From contig NZ_JAMGSL010000005.1 of assembly GCF_025195125.1 (NCBI RefSeq), positions 124,001-188,000 on the forward strand: a DNA stretch of 64,000 bases, given 5' to 3'. Below, piece by piece: positions 16,913-27,540 of the stretch. Within the stretch, counting starts at the first letter, position 1, and each line of letters starts with the position of its first letter. Source of the stretch: Streptomyces sp. Je 1-79. GTDB taxonomy: Bacteria > Actinomycetota > Actinomycetes > Streptomycetales > Streptomycetaceae. Both the position numbers and the translations under genes were made by a program. Under the pieces are notes generated by a model. It was given only the letters and a program-made list of their open reading frames with translations, did not search any database and had not been told where the DNA came from.

Positions 16913-19426
16913 TTAGAGCTGTCCCACGGACGTCACGCGGACGACCGCCCGGCCCTCCTCGTCGGAGGCCGCGAGATCCACCTCCGCGCTGATGCCCCAG
17001 TCATGGTCGCCGTTCGGGTCGGCGAAGGTCTGCCGGACGCGCCACAGGCCGTGGGCGGCGTCCTCCTCGATGTTCAGCAGCTTCGGGCCGCGCGCGTCCG
17101 GACCCGTGCCCAGGTCGTCGTACTCGTCCCAGTACGCGTCCATCGCCTCGCCCCACGCGTCCGCGTCCCAGCCCGACTCGCCGTCCAGCTCGCCCAGCGC
17201 GTCCACGTTGTCCAGCGCCGCCAGCTCCACGCGGCGGAACATCGCGTTGCGCACGAGGACCCGGAAGGCGCGCGCGTTCGCCGTGACCGGCTTGACCTGG
17301 TCGGCCTTCTCCTGCGCCTGCTCGGCCGTCTCGACCTCGGGGTTCGCCAGCTGCTCCCACTCGTCGAGGAGCGAGGAGTCCACCTGGCGCACCATCTCGC
17401 CCAGCCACTCGATCAGATCCTGGAGGTCCTCGGTCTTCAGGTCGTCCGGGATCGTGTGGTCGAGCGCCTTGTACGCGCTCGCGAGGTAGCGGAGCACGAT
17501 GCCCTCGGTCCGGGCCAGCTCGTACCAGGAGGTGAACTCCGTGAAGGTCAGCGCCCGTTCGTACATGTCACGGATGACGGACTTCGGCGAGACCGGGTGG
17601 TCGCCGACCCACGGGTGGGACGTCCGGTACACGTTGTACGCGTGCCAGAGCAGCTCCTCCAGCGGCTTCGGGTACGAGATCTCCTGGAGCCGCTCCATCC
17701 GCTCCTCGTACTCGACGCCGTCCGCCTTCATCCGGCCGACCGCCTCGCCGCGCGCCTTGTTCTGCATGGCGGCGAGGATCTGGCGCGGGTCGTCGAGCGT
17801 CGACTCGACGACGGAGACCATGTCCAGGGCGTACGACGGCGATTCCTTGTCGAGCAGGTCGAACGCGGCGAGCGCGAACGTCGACAGCGGCTGGTTCAGC
17901 GCGAAGTCCTGCTGGAGGTCGACCGTGAGCCGGATCGTGCGGCCCTCGGCGTCCGGGGTGTCCAGCTGCTCCACCACACCGCCGTCGAGCAGCGAGCGGT
18001 AGATCGCGATGGCCCGGCGGATGTGCCGCAGCTGGGCCTTGCGCGGCTCGTGGTTGTCCTCCAGGAGCTTGCGCATCGCCTCGAAGGCGTTGCCCGGCCG
18101 GGCGATCACCGAGAGCAGCATGATGTTGGTGACCTTGAAGCGCGAGGTCAGCGGCTCGGGATCGGCGGCGATCAGCTTCTCGAAGGTGGTGTCGCTCCAC
18201 GCGACGAAGCCCTCCGGGGCCTTCTTGCGCACCACCTTGCGGCGCTTCTTCGGGTCGTCGCCGGCCTTGGCGAGCGCCTTCTCGTTCTCGATGACGTGCT
18301 CGGGGGCCTGCGCGACCACGAGGCCGGCCGTGTCGAAGCCCGCCCGGCCGGCCCGGCCGGCGATCTGGTGGAACTCCCGCGCGCGCAGGGTCCGCACACG
18401 GTTGCCGTCGTACTTGGTCAGGGCCGTGAACAGCACCGTACGGATGGGGACGTTGACGCCCACGCCGAGCGTGTCCGTCCCGCAGATGACCTTCAGCAGA
18501 CCGGCCTGGGCCAGCTTCTCCACGAGGCGCCGGTACTTCGGGAGCATGCCCGCGTGGTGCACGCCGATGCCGTGGCGCACGTAGCGCGAGAGGTTCTGGC
18601 CGAACTTGGTGGTGAAGCGGAAGCTGCCGATCAGCTCGGCGATCTTGTCCTTCTCCTCGCGCGTGCACATGTTGATGCTCATCAGCGACTGCGCCCGCTC
18701 GACGGCCTGCGCCTGCGTGAAGTGCACGATGTAGACCGGAGCCTGCTTGGTCTCCAGGAGCTCGGTCAGCGTGTCCGTGATGGGCGTGAGCCGGTACTCG
18801 TACGAGAGCGGCACCGGCCGGGTCGCGGAGCGGACCACCGAGGTCGGGCGGCCCGTGCGCCGCGTCAGGTCCTTCTCGAACATCGACACGTCGCCGAGGG
18901 TCGCCGACATCAGCACGAACTGCGCCTGCGGGAGCTCCAGGATCGGGATCTGCCACGCCCAGCCGCGGTCCTGCTCCGCGTAGAAGTGGAACTCGTCCAT
19001 CACGACCTGGCCGATGTCGGCGTACTTGCCGTCGCGCAGCGCGATCGAGGCCAGGACCTCCGCCGTGCAGCAGATGACGGGCGCGTCGGCGTTCACCGAG
19101 GCGTCGCCGGTCAGCATGCCCACGTTCTCGGTGCCGAAGATCTTGCACAGGTCGAAGAACTTCTCCGACACCAGGGCCTTGATCGGCGCGGTGTAGAAGG
19201 TCACCTGGTCATTGGCCAGCGCCGTGAAGTGCGCCCCCGCCGCGACCAGGGACTTTCCCGATCCGGTGGGGGTCGACAAGATCACGTTCGCCCCCGAGAC
19301 CACCTCGATCAGCGCCTCCTCCTGGGCCGGGTAGAGCGTGATGCCCCGGTCCTCCGCCCATGAGGAGAAAGCCTCGAAGAGGGCGTCGGGGTCGGCGTTC
19401 GGCGGCAGCTGATCGATAAGGGTCAC
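16913..19426 (-). CDS. DEAD/DEAH-box RNA helicase with DUF3516
   Basis: 837-residue superfamily 2 helicase. Motif I STPTGSGKSL lies at 51-60, motif II DEFH at 144-147, motif III SAT at 174-176 and motif VI QIAGRAGRAG near 365, followed by the long C-terminal DUF3516 region typical of actinobacterial Ski2/Mtr4-like helicases. It probably unwinds structured RNA. The GTG at 19424-19426 (VTLIDQLPPN) is chosen because conservation begins there; a G-rich stretch precedes it closely, and an ATG 15 codons upstream cannot be excluded. It leads into tesB and is divergent from the YdjM-like gene. Confidence 0.9.
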   Translation of the reverse strand: MTLIDQLPPNADPDALFEAFSSWAEDRGITLYPAQEEALIEVVSGANVILSTPTGSGKSLVAAGAHFTALANDQVTFYTAPIKALVSEKFFDLCKIFGTENVGMLTGDASVNADAPVICCTAEVLASIALRDGKYADIGQVVMDEFHFYAEQDRGWAWQIPILELPQAQFVLMSATLGDVSMFEKDLTRRTGRPTSVVRSATRPVPLSYEYRLTPITDTLTELLETKQAPVYIVHFTQAQAVERAQSLMSINMCTREEKDKIAELIGSFRFTTKFGQNLSRYVRHGIGVHHAGMLPKYRRLVEKLAQAGLLKVICGTDTLGVGVNVPIRTVLFTALTKYDGNRVRTLRAREFHQIAGRAGRAGFDTAGLVVAQAPEHVIENEKALAKAGDDPKKRRKVVRKKAPEGFVAWSDTTFEKLIAADPEPLTSRFKVTNIMLLSVIARPGNAFEAMRKLLEDNHEPRKAQLRHIRRAIAIYRSLLDGGVVEQLDTPDAEGRTIRLTVDLQQDFALNQPLSTFALAAFDLLDKESPSYALDMVSVVESTLDDPRQILAAMQNKARGEAVGRMKADGVEYEERMERLQEISYPKPLEELLWHAYNVYRTSHPWVGDHPVSPKSVIRDMYERALTFTEFTSWYELARTEGIVLRYLASAYKALDHTIPDDLKTEDLQDLIEWLGEMVRQVDSSLLDEWEQLANPEVETAEQAQEKADQVKPVTANARAFRVLVRNAMFRRVELAALDNVDALGELDGESGWDADAWGEAMDAYWDEYDDLGTGPDARGPKLLNIEEDAAHGLWRVRQTFADPNGDHDWGISAEVDLAASDEEGRAVVRVTSVGQL

Positions 19427-19557
19427 GCCCCCATCTTGCCTGGATTCCGCTCGGAGGAGGGAACCGGCCATCGGCGTGAAGATCACGGACGATACGCTGT
19501 CGCGTCGACCGGCCGTCAACTGAGCGCCGGCACCTGAGGAATGGGGCGGGCACAAGC

Positions 19558-20349
19558 ATGATGGGACCGGCGCACTCGCTGTCCGGAGCGGCGGCCTGGC
19601 TGGGCGTCGGAGCGGCTGCCGCCGCCGCGGGCCACCCGATGCCGTGGCCGGTCGTCGTCGTCGGAGCGCTCATCTGCGCGGGCGCGGCGCTCGCCCCGGA
19701 CCTCGACCACAAGTCCGCGACCATCTCGCGCGCCTTCGGACCGGTCTCCAAGGGGCTCTGCGAGATCGTCGACAAGCTCTCGTACGCCGTCTACAAGGCG
19801 ACCCGCTCCACCGCCGACCCCCGCCGCTCGGGCGGGCACCGCACGCTCACCCACACCTGGCTCTGGGCGGTCCTGATCGGCGCCGGAGCCTCGGCCCTGG
19901 CCATCACCGGCGGCCGCTGGGCCGTCCTCGGCATCCTCTTCGTCCACCTCGTGCTCGCCGTGGAAGGTCTGCTGTGGCGGGCGGCCCGGATGTCCAGCGA
20001 CATCCTGGTCTGGCTGCTCGGCGCCACCAGCGCCTGGATCCTCGCGGGCGTCCTGGACCAGCCGGGCAACGGCGCGGACTGGCTCTTCACCGCGCCCGGG
20101 CAGGAGTACCTCTGGCTGGGGCTGCCGATCGTCCTGGGCGCCCTGGTGCACGACATCGGCGACGCCCTGACCGTCTCCGGCTGCCCGATACTGTGGCCGA
20201 TCCCGGTGGGCCGGAAGCGGTGGTACCCGGTCGGGCCGCCGAAGGGAATGCGGTTCCGCGCGGGCAGCTGGGTCGAGCTGAAGGTCCTGATGCCGGCGTT
20301 CATGCTGCTCGGCGGGGTCGGCGGGGCCTCGGCGCTCGGCTTCATCTAG
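19558..20349 (+). CDS. Membrane-bound metal-dependent hydrolase (YdjM/DUF457 family)
   Basis: 263-residue integral membrane protein. Family histidines are present: GPAHSLSGAAAW at 2-13, LDHKSATISR near 49 and GHRTLTHTWLW near 91. Four or more hydrophobic helices separate them. E. coli YdjM, an SOS-induced LexA-regulated inner membrane protein, belongs to this family, but its reaction is unknown. No SOS box was recognised in the 131-bp divergent gap. Two ATG codons are adjacent (19558 and 19561); either may be used. Confidence 0.82.
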   Translation: MMGPAHSLSGAAAWLGVGAAAAAAGHPMPWPVVVVGALICAGAALAPDLDHKSATISRAFGPVSKGLCEIVDKLSYAVYKATRSTADPRRSGGHRTLTHTWLWAVLIGAGASALAITGGRWAVLGILFVHLVLAVEGLLWRAARMSSDILVWLLGATSAWILAGVLDQPGNGADWLFTAPGQEYLWLGLPIVLGALVHDIGDALTVSGCPILWPIPVGRKRWYPVGPPKGMRFRAGSWVELKVLMPAFMLLGGVGGASALGFI

Positions 20350-20395
20350 CGCGCCCAGGACGCCGCGGACGAGCCCGTCGTCCACCGGGGCCGGA

Positions 20396-22177
20396 TCAGC
20401 CGTGCCACGACCTCCACAGCGCCGCGTACGCCCCGTCCGCCGCGACCAGTTCGTCGTGGCTGCCCAGCTCGCTGATGCGGCCCTCCTCGACCACCGCGAT
20501 CACGTCCGCGTCGTGCGCGGTGTGCAGCCGGTGGGCGATCGCGACGACCGTACGGCCGTCCAGGACCCGGGCCAGCGAGCGCTCCAGATGACGCGCCGCC
20601 CGCGGGTCCAGGAGCGAGGTCGCCTCGTCCAGGACCAGCGTGTGCGGATCGGCGAGCACCAGCCGTGCGAGGGCGATCTGCTGGGCCTGGGCCGGGGTCA
20701 GCGCGAACCCGCCCGAACCGACCTCGGTGTCCAGACCCTCGTCGAGCGCCCGCGCCCAGCCGTCCGCGTCGACCGCGCCGAGGGCCGCCCACAGCGCGGC
20801 GTCCTGCGCGCCCGTCCGCGCGAGCAGCAGGTTGTCCCGGAGCGAACCGACGAAGACATGGTGCTCCTGGTTGACCAGGGCCACGTGCTCGCGCACGCGC
20901 TCCGCCGGCATCTTCGCCAGCTCGGCCGCGCCGAGCGTCACCGAACCGGTGCGCGGACCGTAGATGCCCGCGAGCAGTCGGCCGAGCGTGGACTTGCCCG
21001 CGCCGGACGGGCCGACGAGGGCGATCCGGGTGCCGGGAGCCACGTCCATCGACACCTCGTGCAGCACGTCGACGCCCTCGCGGTAGCCGAAGCGCACCTC
21101 GTCCGCGCGGACCGTCCGTCCCTCGGGCCGTACCTCCTCGTCCCCGGCGTCCGGCTCGATCTCCCGGACTCCGACGAGCCGGGCCAGCGACACCTGGGCC
21201 ACCTGCAGCTCGTCGTACCAGCGCAGGATGATGCCGACCGGCTCGACCAGCATCTGGGCGAGCAGCGCGCCCGTGGTCAGCTCCCCGACGTCGATCCAGC
21301 CCTGGAGCACGAACACCCCGCCGAGCATCAGGACGCCCGCGAGGACGAGGCTGTGCGTGAGGTTGATGACCGGGAAGAGGACCGAGCGCAGACCCAGTGT
21401 GTACCGTTCCCACGCGGTCCACTCCCGGATGCGCCGGTCGGAGAGGGCGACCCGGCGGGCGCCGAGGCGGTGTGCCTCGACGGTGCGGCCCGCGTCGACG
21501 GTCTCGGCGAGCGCGGCGGCGACCGCCGCGTACCCCGCGGCCTCGGAGCGGTACGCCGACGGGGCCCGCTTGAAGTACCACCGGCAGCCCACGATCAGCA
21601 GCGGCGCCGCGATCAGCAGGGCGAGCGCGAGCGGGGGCGCGGTCACGGCGAGCCCGCCGATCAGCAGTCCGGCCCAGACGGCGCCGATGGCGAGCTGCGG
21701 GACGGCCTCCCGCATCGCGTTGGCCAGCCGGTCGATGTCGGTGGTGATACGGGACAGCAGGTCGCCGGTCCCGGCCCGTTCGAGGACGCCCGGCGGCAGC
21801 CCGACCGACCGTACGAGGAAGTCCTCGCGCAGATCGGCCAGCATCTCCTCGCCGAGCATCGCTCCTCGCAGCCGCACCAGCCGTACGAAGAAGGTCTGGA
21901 CGACGAGCGCGATCGCGAACAGGGCGACGGTGCGCCCCAGATGGAGGTCGCGCGCCCCTTCGGAGAGCCGTTCGACGAGCGAGCCCAGCAGGTAGGGGCC
22001 CACCATCGAGGCGGTCACCGCGACCGCGTTGACGCCGATGAGAAGCGCGAACGCCCTGCGGTGACGGCTCAGCAGATCGCGTACATAGGTGCGTACGGTC
22101 GCGGTCGTGCCCACGGGCAGCGTCGTCGCCGACGTCGGGGCCGCCGGGTCGTACGCCGGTGGCGCCAGGCCGATCAT
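20396..22177 (-). CDS. ABC exporter half-transporter B (complete Walker motifs, degenerate signature)
   Basis: 593-residue fused permease-ATPase. Six transmembrane helices fill about 45-320, then the ATPase with intact Walker [10 protein letters not shown] (near 395), Walker B LVLDEATS and H-loop AIAHRL. The signature LSGGQ is replaced by LTPAQ ([14 protein letters not shown]). Its ATG overlaps the stop of the preceding half-transporter by 4 bp (ATGA), so the two are translationally coupled and form a heterodimer. Together they should make one working ATP site, using this subunit's Walker motifs and its partner's signature. The substrate is unknown; relatives export lipids, peptides or drugs. 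Confidence 0.9.
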   Translation of the reverse strand: MIGLAPPAYDPAAPTSATTLPVGTTATVRTYVRDLLSRHRRAFALLIGVNAVAVTASMVGPYLLGSLVERLSEGARDLHLGRTVALFAIALVVQTFFVRLVRLRGAMLGEEMLADLREDFLVRSVGLPPGVLERAGTGDLLSRITTDIDRLANAMREAVPQLAIGAVWAGLLIGGLAVTAPPLALALLIAAPLLIVGCRWYFKRAPSAYRSEAAGYAAVAAALAETVDAGRTVEAHRLGARRVALSDRRIREWTAWERYTLGLRSVLFPVINLTHSLVLAGVLMLGGVFVLQGWIDVGELTTGALLAQMLVEPVGIILRWYDELQVAQVSLARLVGVREIEPDAGDEEVRPEGRTVRADEVRFGYREGVDVLHEVSMDVAPGTRIALVGPSGAGKSTLGRLLAGIYGPRTGSVTLGAAELAKMPAERVREHVALVNQEHHVFVGSLRDNLLLARTGAQDAALWAALGAVDADGWARALDEGLDTEVGSGGFALTPAQAQQIALARLVLADPHTLVLDEATSLLDPRAARHLERSLARVLDGRTVVAIAHRLHTAHDADVIAVVEEGRISELGSHDELVAADGAYAALWRSWHG

Positions 22178-24015
22178 GCCGACTCTCCTTCCAGCTCGGC
22201 CTCGAGCTTCTCGCCGAGCTTGTCTTCCATGGCCAGGTCTTCCGTGGACCGGTCGTCCAGGCCCTGTTCGTCGTCGGTCTCGCGGGTGACGACGGCCCGG
22301 TAGAGCGGTTCGGTACGCAGCAGTTCGCGGTGCGTACCGACGGCGACCACCTCGTCGTCGTGGACGAGGGCCACCCGGTCGGCCCGGTCGAGCAGCAGCG
22401 GCGAGGAGGCCAGGACCACCGTCGTACGGCCCTCGCGCAGCCCCCGCACTCCGGCGGCGACGCGCGCCTCGGTGTGCGAGTCGACCGCCGAGGTCGGCTC
22501 GTCGAGGACCAGCACCTCCGGGTCGGTCACCAGGGAGCGGGCCAGCGCGAGGCGCTGGCGCTGGCCACCGGAGAGGGACCGGCCGCGCTCGGTGATCCGG
22601 GTCCGCATCGGGTCGCCGTCGGAGTCCACGGACGCCTGCGCGAGCGCGTCGAGGACGTCGCCGCACTGCGCCGCGGCCAGTGCGTCCTCGGGACGGACCG
22701 CGCGTGAGCAGGGCACGTCGAGCAGCTCGTGGAGCGTGCCCGAGAGCAGGACCGGGTCCTTGTCCTGGACCAGCACCGCGGTCCGGGCCGTGTCCAGGTC
22801 CAGTTCGTCGAGGGGGACTCCGCCGAGGAGGACGGAGGTGTGTCCCTCGCCGGTCTCGGTGGGGTGGCCGCCGAGCCGGTCCGCGAGCCTTCCGGCCGCG
22901 TCCGGGTCGCCGCAGACGACCGCGGTGAGGAGGCCGGCCGGGGCGAGCAGCCCGGTGACGGGGTCGTACAGATCGCCCGTCGCCGGGGAGTGCCCGTCCG
23001 TCGGCGTCGTGGTGGTCGTGGTCCGCGCCAGCGACAGCACCCGGGCCGCGCGCTTGGCGGAGGGCCGGGAGAAGGAGTACGCCATGGCGATCTCCTCCAC
23101 ATGGCGCAGAGGATGCAGCATCAGCGCCACCGCGCCGTAGACGGTGACCAGTTCGCCGACCGCGATCCGCCCGTCGAGCGCGAGCCGCGCCCCGTACGCG
23201 AGCACGCCCACCAGGAGCAGACCCGGCAGCAGGACCTGCACCGCCGCGATCAGCGCCCACATCCGGGCGCTGCGGACGGCGGCGCGCCGGACCTCCTGGG
23301 AGGCGACCCGGTAGCGGGCGAGGAACAGCTCCTCGCCGCCGATGCCGCGCAGCACGCGCAGCCCGGCCACGGTGTCCGAGGCGAGTTCGGTGGCCCGGCC
23401 CGCCTTCTCGCGCTGCGCGTCGGCCCGGCGGGTGGCGCGGGGCAGCAGCGGCAGTACGGCCAGCGCCAGCACCGGAACGGCCGCCGCGACCAGCAGGCCG
23501 AGGGCCGGCTGGTAGACCACGAGTCCCACGCAGACCAGGACCATGGTCAGCGCGGCCGCGGCGAACCGGGACAGCGCCTCGACGAACCACCCGATCTTCT
23601 CGACGTCTCCGGTGGAGACGGCCACGACCTCGCCGGCGGCCACCCGCCGGGTCAGGACGGAGCCCAGCTCGGCGGTCTTGCGGGACACCAGCTGCTGGAC
23701 GCGCGCGGCGGCGGTGATCCAGTTGGTGACGGCGGTGCGGTGGAGCATCATGTCTCCGACCGCGATGGCCGTGGCGAGCAGGGCGAGCAGGCCGCCCGCG
23801 AGCGCGAGCCGCCCGCCGTCGCGGTCCACGACGGCGTCCACGGAGAGGCCGACGGCGAGGGACAGCCCGGCGATGCCGAGCTGGAGCAGCAGGCCCCACA
23901 GGAGCGCCTTCACCTGCCCGCCGAGCTGGTTGCGGCCGAGCCAGAGGAGGAACCGGGTGCCCGAGCGGACGTCCGGGACCCCTGGGTCGGCATACGGTAG
24001 ATCGCGAATCTTCAT
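22174..24015 (-). CDS. ABC exporter half-transporter A (intact signature, lost Walker A)
   Basis: 613-residue partner of the next gene. The transmembrane domain spans about 25-310. In the ATPase domain the Walker A lysine loop is gone: the region near 368 reads [12 protein letters not shown] instead of GxxGxGKS. The signature [15 protein letters not shown] (near 475) is canonical, Walker B LVLDEPTS is kept, and the H-loop histidine is replaced (VLASSPLLL). This subunit alone cannot form a complete nucleotide site. The start is placed at [10 protein letters not shown] (24013-24015). It is divergent from the PNGase-like gene. Confidence 0.88.
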   Translation of the reverse strand: MKIRDLPYADPGVPDVRSGTRFLLWLGRNQLGGQVKALLWGLLLQLGIAGLSLAVGLSVDAVVDRDGGRLALAGGLLALLATAIAVGDMMLHRTAVTNWITAAARVQQLVSRKTAELGSVLTRRVAAGEVVAVSTGDVEKIGWFVEALSRFAAAALTMVLVCVGLVVYQPALGLLVAAAVPVLALAVLPLLPRATRRADAQREKAGRATELASDTVAGLRVLRGIGGEELFLARYRVASQEVRRAAVRSARMWALIAAVQVLLPGLLLVGVLAYGARLALDGRIAVGELVTVYGAVALMLHPLRHVEEIAMAYSFSRPSAKRAARVLSLARTTTTTTPTDGHSPATGDLYDPVTGLLAPAGLLTAVVCGDPDAAGRLADRLGGHPTETGEGHTSVLLGGVPLDELDLDTARTAVLVQDKDPVLLSGTLHELLDVPCSRAVRPEDALAAAQCGDVLDALAQASVDSDGDPMRTRITERGRSLSGGQRQRLALARSLVTDPEVLVLDEPTSAVDSHTEARVAAGVRGLREGRTTVVLASSPLLLDRADRVALVHDDEVVAVGTHRELLRTEPLYRAVVTRETDDEQGLDDRSTEDLAMEDKLGEKLEAELEGESA

Positions 24016-24182
24016 GTCGTCCCAGGGCTTTCCGTCTCTTCGCCGGGTGGCGCAAACCGTGCAAGGTTCGCGCCGAGGGGCCGCCCGCAGCAATCGATTT
24101 ATTCGCAGAGGCGCACAGAACGCGCCAAGGTCGCACGACGCCCTCTGGACGCCTCGGAGGCCCCGCGCTTCACTCGCGACCC

Positions 24183-25805
24183 ATGAGACAACAGAAGATC
24201 ATGAGCATGATCGGCGGGCTCGTCCTGGCCGCGGGCGCCCTGTTCACGGCGCATCCGGCCGCCGCGGACGCCCCGGCCGATCCGCCGCCGGCCGAGTTCG
24301 GCAGCGACTGGAACGATCCGCTGACCGCCGCGCCGCCGGTGGCCCAGCCCCCGACAAGATCCTGCGACGTCCTGCTCGCCGCGGCGCGGTTCCGTGACTT
24401 CACGCCGTACAAGGGGAGTTACGTACCGCCGAAGGAGTGCGGAACGCGCTGGAGCAAGGTCGTCCTGCGCCTCGAAGGAGCGGTGAAGGGGCGTCAGTAC
24501 GACCGGCTCGGCCATCTCGCCGTCGGCGGCGTGGAGATCCTCCGCACCTCCACGCCCCAGCCCTCGCCGGACGGGATCGAGTGGACGGTGGAGAAGGACG
24601 TCACCCGCTACCGCGACACGCTCGCCCGCCCCCAGCCGGTCGAGATGCTCATCGGCAACGTCGTGAACGAGACGTACACCGGTGTGATCGACGTCCGCGT
24701 CACCCTCACCTTCTACACCGCCGGAGGGACGGTGAAGCCCGCGCCCGGCACCCCCGACCGGGTGCTGCCGCTCGACTCCACCGGCCTGACCACCCCGCGC
24801 AACACCGAACGCGTCCTCGCCGAGGTGTACGCGACCGGTTCCGGCGGCGGCTGCGAGGAGTACTGGTACCTGACCGTGCCCGACGCCGCCCCGTACTCCT
24901 GCAAGGCGACCGACGGGCCGTACCGCGAGGTCCGGATCTCCGTCGACGGACGGACGGCGGGCATCGCCGCTCCCTTCCCGACGGTGTGGACGGGCGGCTG
25001 GTCCAACCCCTTCCTCTGGTACGTGACCCCCGGCCCCCGCGCCTTCGACATCCAGCCGATCGTCTACGACCTGACCCCCTTCGCCGGCCTCCTCAACGAC
25101 GGCCGCGCCCACCGGGTCGAGGTCTCCGTCGCGGGCGTCCCCGCCGGACAGACCGGCTGGAGCACACCGGCCAACATCCTGCTCTGGCAGGACGAGGGCC
25201 GTGCCGTGGTCACTGGAGGGCTCGACCGTCACGAGGAGTCCACTCCGCTCAACTCCTCCGTGCACACGCCCGGTTCGGAGCACCGGCTGGACACCGAGGG
25301 CGGGCACGCGCTCACCGTCGCCGGCCATCTGGACACCTCGCACGGCCGCGTCGACACCACGGTCACCCGGACCCTCGCGCACACCTCCACGCACCGCTGG
25401 GCCGAGGGCGAGAACCCGGACGCGCTCACCGCACGCTGGACCGACGACGAGACCGTGACCGTCGGACGCACCAGCACCCGGACCCACCGCGCGTACACCA
25501 TGGACGGCGAGACGACGATCGGCGCGGGCGACCGTCTGCGGACCGTGCTGGCCCTCGGCGACCGCGCCCGCACGGAGGTCGTGCGGGGCGGCAAGCGGCT
25601 CTCCTGGTCCCACCTCGACCACAGCTACGCCGGCGACGCCACGTACACCACGGGTGTGCCGCGCGATCAGCGGCACGCGGTCGGGACGACGTCCGACCGC
25701 TACCGGGTCCACGGCTCCGACGGCTCGTACGGCTCCGACGGCTGCTACGACCGCGGTGTGAAGACGGAGCAGGGGGCGGTCACGGAGGACCGGCTGCGCT
25801 GCTGA
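24183..25805 (+). CDS. Secreted peptide-N4-asparagine amidase A-like protein
   Basis: 540-residue exported protein related to plant and fungal PNGase A, which cuts N-glycans from glycoprotein asparagines. A Sec signal peptide is clear ([20 protein letters not shown]). The mature part contains the family segments [18 protein letters not shown] (about 64-81), [20 protein letters not shown] (about 115-134) and [15 protein letters not shown] (about 160-174). The stop is followed by a strong hairpin. The upstream region has no clear ribosome site; an ATG six codons later is an alternative start. The activity is inferred from family. It is convergent with a GH109-like gene. Confidence 0.85.
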   Translation: MRQQKIMSMIGGLVLAAGALFTAHPAAADAPADPPPAEFGSDWNDPLTAAPPVAQPPTRSCDVLLAAARFRDFTPYKGSYVPPKECGTRWSKVVLRLEGAVKGRQYDRLGHLAVGGVEILRTSTPQPSPDGIEWTVEKDVTRYRDTLARPQPVEMLIGNVVNETYTGVIDVRVTLTFYTAGGTVKPAPGTPDRVLPLDSTGLTTPRNTERVLAEVYATGSGGGCEEYWYLTVPDAAPYSCKATDGPYREVRISVDGRTAGIAAPFPTVWTGGWSNPFLWYVTPGPRAFDIQPIVYDLTPFAGLLNDGRAHRVEVSVAGVPAGQTGWSTPANILLWQDEGRAVVTGGLDRHEESTPLNSSVHTPGSEHRLDTEGGHALTVAGHLDTSHGRVDTTVTRTLAHTSTHRWAEGENPDALTARWTDDETVTVGRTSTRTHRAYTMDGETTIGAGDRLRTVLALGDRARTEVVRGGKRLSWSHLDHSYAGDATYTTGVPRDQRHAVGTTSDRYRVHGSDGSYGSDGCYDRGVKTEQGAVTEDRLRC

Positions 25806-25845
25806 GCAGCGCGGGGCCGGGCGGCTCGCGCCTCCGTAGGGCCCC

Positions 25846-25876
25846 GCGGGGCCCGGCCGACGCGGCCGGGCCCCGC
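25846..25876. terminator. Strong bidirectional terminator hairpin
   Basis: Perfect 13-bp stem GCGGGGCCCGGCC (25846-25858) with 25864-25876 and a 5-base loop, between convergent genes. Confidence 0.8.
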
Positions 25877-25896
25877 AGGTCCGCGTATGCCCGTCG

Positions 25897-27312
25897 CTAC
25901 GCCGGCTTGGCCGAGTCCACGCCGGAACGGGCCTTCTTCCACTCGCCGCGGGTGAAGTCCGGGATCGCCTGCGGTGCGCCCTTGGCCTTGATCGAGGCAT
26001 GGCTGAGCGGCACCGGAGCCGTCCACACCGCCGCGTCGTAGACGTCGAAGTCGGGGACCAGGCCGAGCTGCATGGTCTGCATCAGCCGGTAGAGCATGAT
26101 GTAGTCCATCCCGCCGTGCCCGCCCGGCGGATTGGCGTGTTCCTTCCAGAGCCAGTGGTCGAACTCCGTGGCGTACGCCCCGAAGTCGCCCCACTGGTGA
26201 CCCTGGTGGTCCGGCTCCAGATAGATCCGCGCCGGGTAGTCCTCGAACACACCCCGGGTCCCGCCCAGACTGTTGATCCGGCTGTACGGGTGCGGCGTCG
26301 AGACGTCGTGCTCCAGCCGGATCACCCGGCCCTTCGCCGTCTGGACCAGACTGATCGTCCGGTCGCTCCCGACGTACGTCTCCTTCCAGCTGGGGTCGCC
26401 CGACGGCATGTTCTCCGCCCGGTACTGCGCGAGTCCCAGCGCCGGTGTCCCGAAGCTGCTGATGCTCACCACGCGGTCGCCCCGGTTGACGTCCATGTAG
26501 TTGGCGACCGGCCCGAAGCCGTGGTTCGGGTAGAGATCGCCCCGCAGCCTGGTGTGCCAGAGCCGGCGCCAGGGACCCTCGTAGTACGTGGGGGAGAACA
26601 TCAGCTCCCGCAGATCGTGGTTGTACGCCCCCGCCCCGTGCAGCAGGTCACCGAACCTGCCCGCGTGCGCCATCCGCAGCACCCGCATCTCGTTGCGGCC
26701 GTAGCAGCAGTTCTCGAGCTGCATGCAGTGGCGCCGGGTCTGCTCCGAGAGGTCGACCAGCTCCCACAGGTCGTCCATCGTCATGGCGATCGGACACTCC
26801 ACGCCGACGTGCTTGCCGTTCAGCATCGCCGCGCGCGCCATCTCGAAGTGGAGTTCCCAGGGCGTCGCCACATAGACGAAGTCCAGGTCGGAGCGCTTGC
26901 AGAGGTTCTCGTAGTCGTCCTCGCCGTTGGTGTACACGGCGGGAGAGGGCTGTCCCGCCGCGACGACCTTCGCGGCGGCGCGCTCCGTCTTGTCCTTGAC
27001 GGGGTCGCAGATCGCGACCACCTTGACCCAGGGGAGGGCGAGGAAGAGGTCGATCATGCTGCCGCCCCGGTTGCCGAGGCCGACGATCCCGATCCGGACC
27101 GTGGAGCGCCGCTGGAAGGGGACACCGGCCATGGTGGCGCCTCTGCGGCGGGGGGCCCGGACGGCCTGCGCCGCGGCTTCGGCGGCATCGGAGGGGGCGG
27201 CCTCGGCGTTGCCGGTGTTCAGGGCGCCGAGGCCGATGCCCGCTCCCGCGACCCCGGCCGTGGTCCGCAGGACGGAGCGGCGGCTCGGCGGCTGCGGTGC
27301 GTTGTCGTTCAT
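25897..27312 (-). CDS. Tat-exported Gfo/Idh/MocA protein, GH109-like
   Basis: 471-residue NAD-binding protein resembling glycoside hydrolase family 109, in which NAD+ is used in a redox-elimination mechanism to release alpha-N-acetylgalactosamine. A twin-arginine signal ([16 protein letters not shown]) begins the protein, consistent with export already folded with its cofactor. The Rossmann motif [10 protein letters not shown] lies near 75-84. The position of the usual Gfo/Idh EKP reads ECP ([10 protein letters not shown]). The long segment [15 protein letters not shown] then [14 protein letters not shown] is characteristic of the GH109-type branch. The ATG at 27310-27312 has a GGAGG site. 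No sugar transporter is adjacent. Confidence 0.83.
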   Translation of the reverse strand: MNDNAPQPPSRRSVLRTTAGVAGAGIGLGALNTGNAEAAPSDAAEAAAQAVRAPRRRGATMAGVPFQRRSTVRIGIVGLGNRGGSMIDLFLALPWVKVVAICDPVKDKTERAAAKVVAAGQPSPAVYTNGEDDYENLCKRSDLDFVYVATPWELHFEMARAAMLNGKHVGVECPIAMTMDDLWELVDLSEQTRRHCMQLENCCYGRNEMRVLRMAHAGRFGDLLHGAGAYNHDLRELMFSPTYYEGPWRRLWHTRLRGDLYPNHGFGPVANYMDVNRGDRVVSISSFGTPALGLAQYRAENMPSGDPSWKETYVGSDRTISLVQTAKGRVIRLEHDVSTPHPYSRINSLGGTRGVFEDYPARIYLEPDHQGHQWGDFGAYATEFDHWLWKEHANPPGGHGGMDYIMLYRLMQTMQLGLVPDFDVYDAAVWTAPVPLSHASIKAKGAPQAIPDFTRGEWKKARSGVDSAKPA

Positions 27313-27540
27313 GGAACCTCCAGTAGCTGTGTGCACGGCTGGCTCATGAATCCCGCTCAGGACCCTGGCCGTTGAGACTGGTGGTGCGCAAGGGCGCGTA
27401 TTGGATTCTTGCGACGGGGTAGTTGGACTCTTCCATTCCGGGTCGCCGGACCATGCGGACGACGAGGGCCACTCACCCACATGGGGCAAGGGACCCTCGT
27501 CGTGTCTGACGGGATGTCAGGGTGGATTCGGCCCGGGGCG

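Noticed and set aside
17003..19363. A 786-codon plus-strand open frame opposite the helicase
   Set aside because: Composition is antisense-like (Arg/Val/Leu/His) with no domain, while the opposite strand has all helicase motifs.
27313..27540. Possible small genes in the 228-bp gap upstream of the GH109-like gene
   Set aside because: Open frames here have no ribosome sites or recognisable sequence; the gap more likely holds the GH109-like promoter.
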